From contig JBFKFZ010000003.1 in assembly GCA_041633555.1 (NCBI GenBank), positions 1 to 64,000 of the forward strand: a DNA stretch of 64,000 nucleotides, in the 5' to 3' direction. Made by a program: the position numbers and the translations under genes. How positions within the stretch are numbered: position 1 is the first letter of the stretch; the number at the start of each line of letters is the position of its first letter. Positions 62,482-64,000 of the stretch are shown one piece after another. Below the pieces are notes generated by a model. That model searched no databases and had not been told where the DNA came from. It saw nothing but the letters and a program-made list of their open reading frames with translations. Source of the DNA: JAHEAO01 sp041633555. GTDB lineage: Bacteria; Pseudomonadota; Alphaproteobacteria; Rhodobacterales; Rhodobacteraceae.

Positions 62482-64000
62482 CTAGCGGCGCTTGCGGGCC
62501 GGGCGTTCCCCGGTCTTGGACTTCTTGACGTCCTCAATCTGGGTCAGAAGCTCGGTCTCAAGCTCCTTGTCCAGCTCACGCGCCTTTGCGACATAGGCCT
62601 TGTTCTCGGCGATCGCGACTTTCGGATCCCAAAGCTGGGCAAGCTCCAGCAGAGCCTCCCTGTCCTTGTGGAAGAAGGTCTCTTCGGCCGTCGCTGCCTC
62701 GTATTCGGAAAGCCCGACATTCTCCAGAACATAGCGGCCCGCGCGAAGTGAGCTGTCGAACATTTCGCGCACAATGTCATTTGCCCCGGCGGCATAAAGC
62801 TGGAACACATGCAGCCTGTCATAGGCCCGTGCCACGATATGCAGGTCGGGACGGGTCTTGCGGGCATATGCCACCAGCTTAACCGCAGCGTCCCGGTCAT
62901 CAAGTGACACAACCAGCACTTTCGCCTCTTTCAGTCCCGCCGCATGCAGTAGCTCGGGCCGGGTCGGGTCTCCGAAATAGCCTTTGAAGCCGAATTTCCG
63001 CATGAGCTGGATTGTCTTCAGGTCGTGATCGACCATCGTGGTCGGAAAGCCCGAGAGTTGCACAAGACGGTTGACCACCTGCCCGAAACGCCCGATTCCA
63101 GCGATGATCACCGGACCGGTCTCGTCGATCTCGTCGTCGGGCGTGACGTCAGCGATCTCTGCCATCCGTTTCGAGAGGAACTCGTAGAGGATGAAGAAGA
63201 GGGGTGTCAGCAACATCGAGAGTGCAACGATCACCAGCAGCATCTCGCCCATCCGGAACGGCAGCACATCCTGTTGCACCGAGAAGGATACCAGAACGAA
63301 GCCGAATTCGCCGGCTTGCGCCAGTCCCAGCGTGAACAGCCAAAGGTTGCGGCGGCGGAGTTTGAAAATCAGGCCAAGGGCGAAGAGGATCACGCCCTTC
63401 AGAAGCATCACCGCCAGCGTCAGGCCGAAGACCGTCATCGGTCGGTCAATTATGACCGAGAAGTTGATGCCAGCGCCGACCGTGATGAAGAAGAGACCCA
63501 ACAGCAGCCCCTTGAATGGCTCCAGATCGCTTTCCAGTTCGTGCCGGAACTCGGAGTTCGCCAGCACCACGCCTGCCAGGAATGTGCCAAGCGCGGCAGA
63601 AAGGCCGACAAGGCTCATCAGGAAGGCGATGGAGACGACGATCAACAGTGCGAAGGCGGTGTGAAGCTCGCGCAGACGAGCGGCGTTGATGAAGCGGAAG
63701 ACCGGCGGGAAGGCATAAAGTCCCATCACGATCACGAGGCCGACCGCACCGAGCGTGACTAGCGCGGCGCCCCAGCCGGGAAGATCAGCAATGAAGGTAA
63801 CCGCGACCTTGTGCATTTCCTCGGCGGTCGGCCCGACCGCACCGACCGTACCATGCGCCCCCTCGGTTGAATGGGCATCCGCTCCGTCGCCATGGTCCGC
63901 CTCAGGCCTGAAAACCGTTCGGGTGATTGCCAACAGCGGCAGGCCGACCAGCATCGGGATCACCGCGATATCCTGCGTCAGCAGCACCGAAAAGGCCGAA
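62482..64000 (-). CDS. Kef-type potassium/proton antiporter (5' end cut by window edge)
   Basis: At least 505 residues are visible, from the right edge to a stop just after cobT. It starts inside the Na+/H+ exchanger domain (LLTQDIAVIPML) and has several membrane helices, ending with a TrkA-N (RCK) domain, PVIIAGIGRFGQVVNRLVQLSG, that binds nucleotides. This is the KefB/KefC layout of glutathione-gated K+ efflux systems. An unusual His/Asp/Glu-rich stretch (HGDGADAHSTEGAHG) follows the first visible helix. The N-terminal helices are outside the window. The end of the gene lies one base from the cobT stop. Confidence 0.9.
   Translation of the reverse strand, partial: SAFSVLLTQDIAVIPMLVGLPLLAITRTVFRPEADHGDGADAHSTEGAHGTVGAVGPTAEEMHKVAVTFIADLPGWGAALVTLGAVGLVIVMGLYAFPPVFRFINAARLRELHTAFALLIVVSIAFLMSLVGLSAALGTFLAGVVLANSEFRHELESDLEPFKGLLLGLFFITVGAGINFSVIIDRPMTVFGLTLAVMLLKGVILFALGLIFKLRRRNLWLFTLGLAQAGEFGFVLVSFSVQQDVLPFRMGEMLLVIVALSMLLTPLFFILYEFLSKRMAEIADVTPDDEIDETGPVIIAGIGRFGQVVNRLVQLSGFPTTMVDHDLKTIQLMRKFGFKGYFGDPTRPELLHAAGLKEAKVLVVSLDDRDAAVKLVAYARKTRPDLHIVARAYDRLHVFQLYAAGANDIVREMFDSSLRAGRYVLENVGLSEYEAATAEETFFHKDREALLELAQLWDPKVAIAENKAYVAKARELDKELETELLTQIEDVKKSKTGERPARKRR

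Overview
The window is chromosomal DNA of a high-GC alphaproteobacterium, most likely of the family Rhodobacteraceae (Paracoccus/Rhodobacter/roseobacter group). The evidence is the run of gene neighbourhoods typical of that group: nrdR-ribD with ribE-ribBX-ribH-nusB; dnaG-rpoD; the SUV3-like helicase, S4 protein, fdxA and carD run; the four-gene Anbu proteasome-like operon; an alphaproteobacterial RpoH; several small membrane proteins known mainly from Rhodobacteraceae; and a tRNA-His that lacks an encoded G-1 and has A73, a trait of one alphaproteobacterial clade. Both ends cut through genes: recJ on the left and a Kef-type transporter on the right.

Layout. 1-5.5 kb: recJ, glpX and hom on the minus strand, a small lipoprotein, and a TetR regulator with a palindrome just before its start. 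5.6-8.4 kb: three envelope genes of the TadE/TadG (Flp pilus) type. 8.7-15.3 kb: glutamate dehydrogenase and the heterotetrameric sarcosine oxidase operon soxBDAG, whose first ribosome-binding site lies in a perfect 10-bp stem. 15.3-19.9 kb: dnaG, rpoD and a mismatch uracil-DNA glycosylase. 20-31 kb: a Tat-type dienelactone hydrolase-like protein, a YjbQ-family protein, nrdR and the riboflavin genes. The riboflavin run is split by an oppositely oriented capsule cassette (kpsC, a KpsD/Wza-like export lipoprotein, kpsS).

31-36 kb is a patchy region of small membrane proteins, an endonuclease/exonuclease/phosphatase-fold protein, an MmcB-like repair protein and an ArsR regulator. It also holds two decayed genes: a DUF1194 gene with one nonsense codon and two frameshifts, and an ArsR-partner SRPBCC gene with in-frame stops. 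36-42.8 kb is a surface-polysaccharide island with two large multidomain glycosyltransferase-type proteins around a lower-GC pair (a methyltransferase-like protein and a GT61-type protein). It ends near tRNA-His. 43-49.4 kb: rluD, rpoH behind a sigma-32-like promoter, a host-attachment-family protein, a Gfo/Idh/MocA oxidoreductase and an M3 oligopeptidase. 49.5-54.3 kb: the Anbu operon (permuted ATP-grasp, alpha-E, transglutaminase, Anbu), coupled to a HpcH/HpaI aldolase. 54.3-64 kb: a lysophospholipase-like hydrolase, an SCP2 protein, a TPR protein, the SUV3-like helicase, S4 protein, ferredoxin, CarD, cobS/cobT and the Kef transporter.

The most interesting items are the Anbu operon with its coupled aldolase, the large polysaccharide fusion proteins, the capsule insertion in the riboflavin run, the RibBX protein with a dead GTP-cyclohydrolase domain, the soxB leader hairpin, the sigma-32-like rpoH promoter with an overlapping palindrome, and the two pseudogenes. 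I found no CRISPR array, rRNA, insertion sequence or prophage. All family assignments come from reading the translations, not from database searches.
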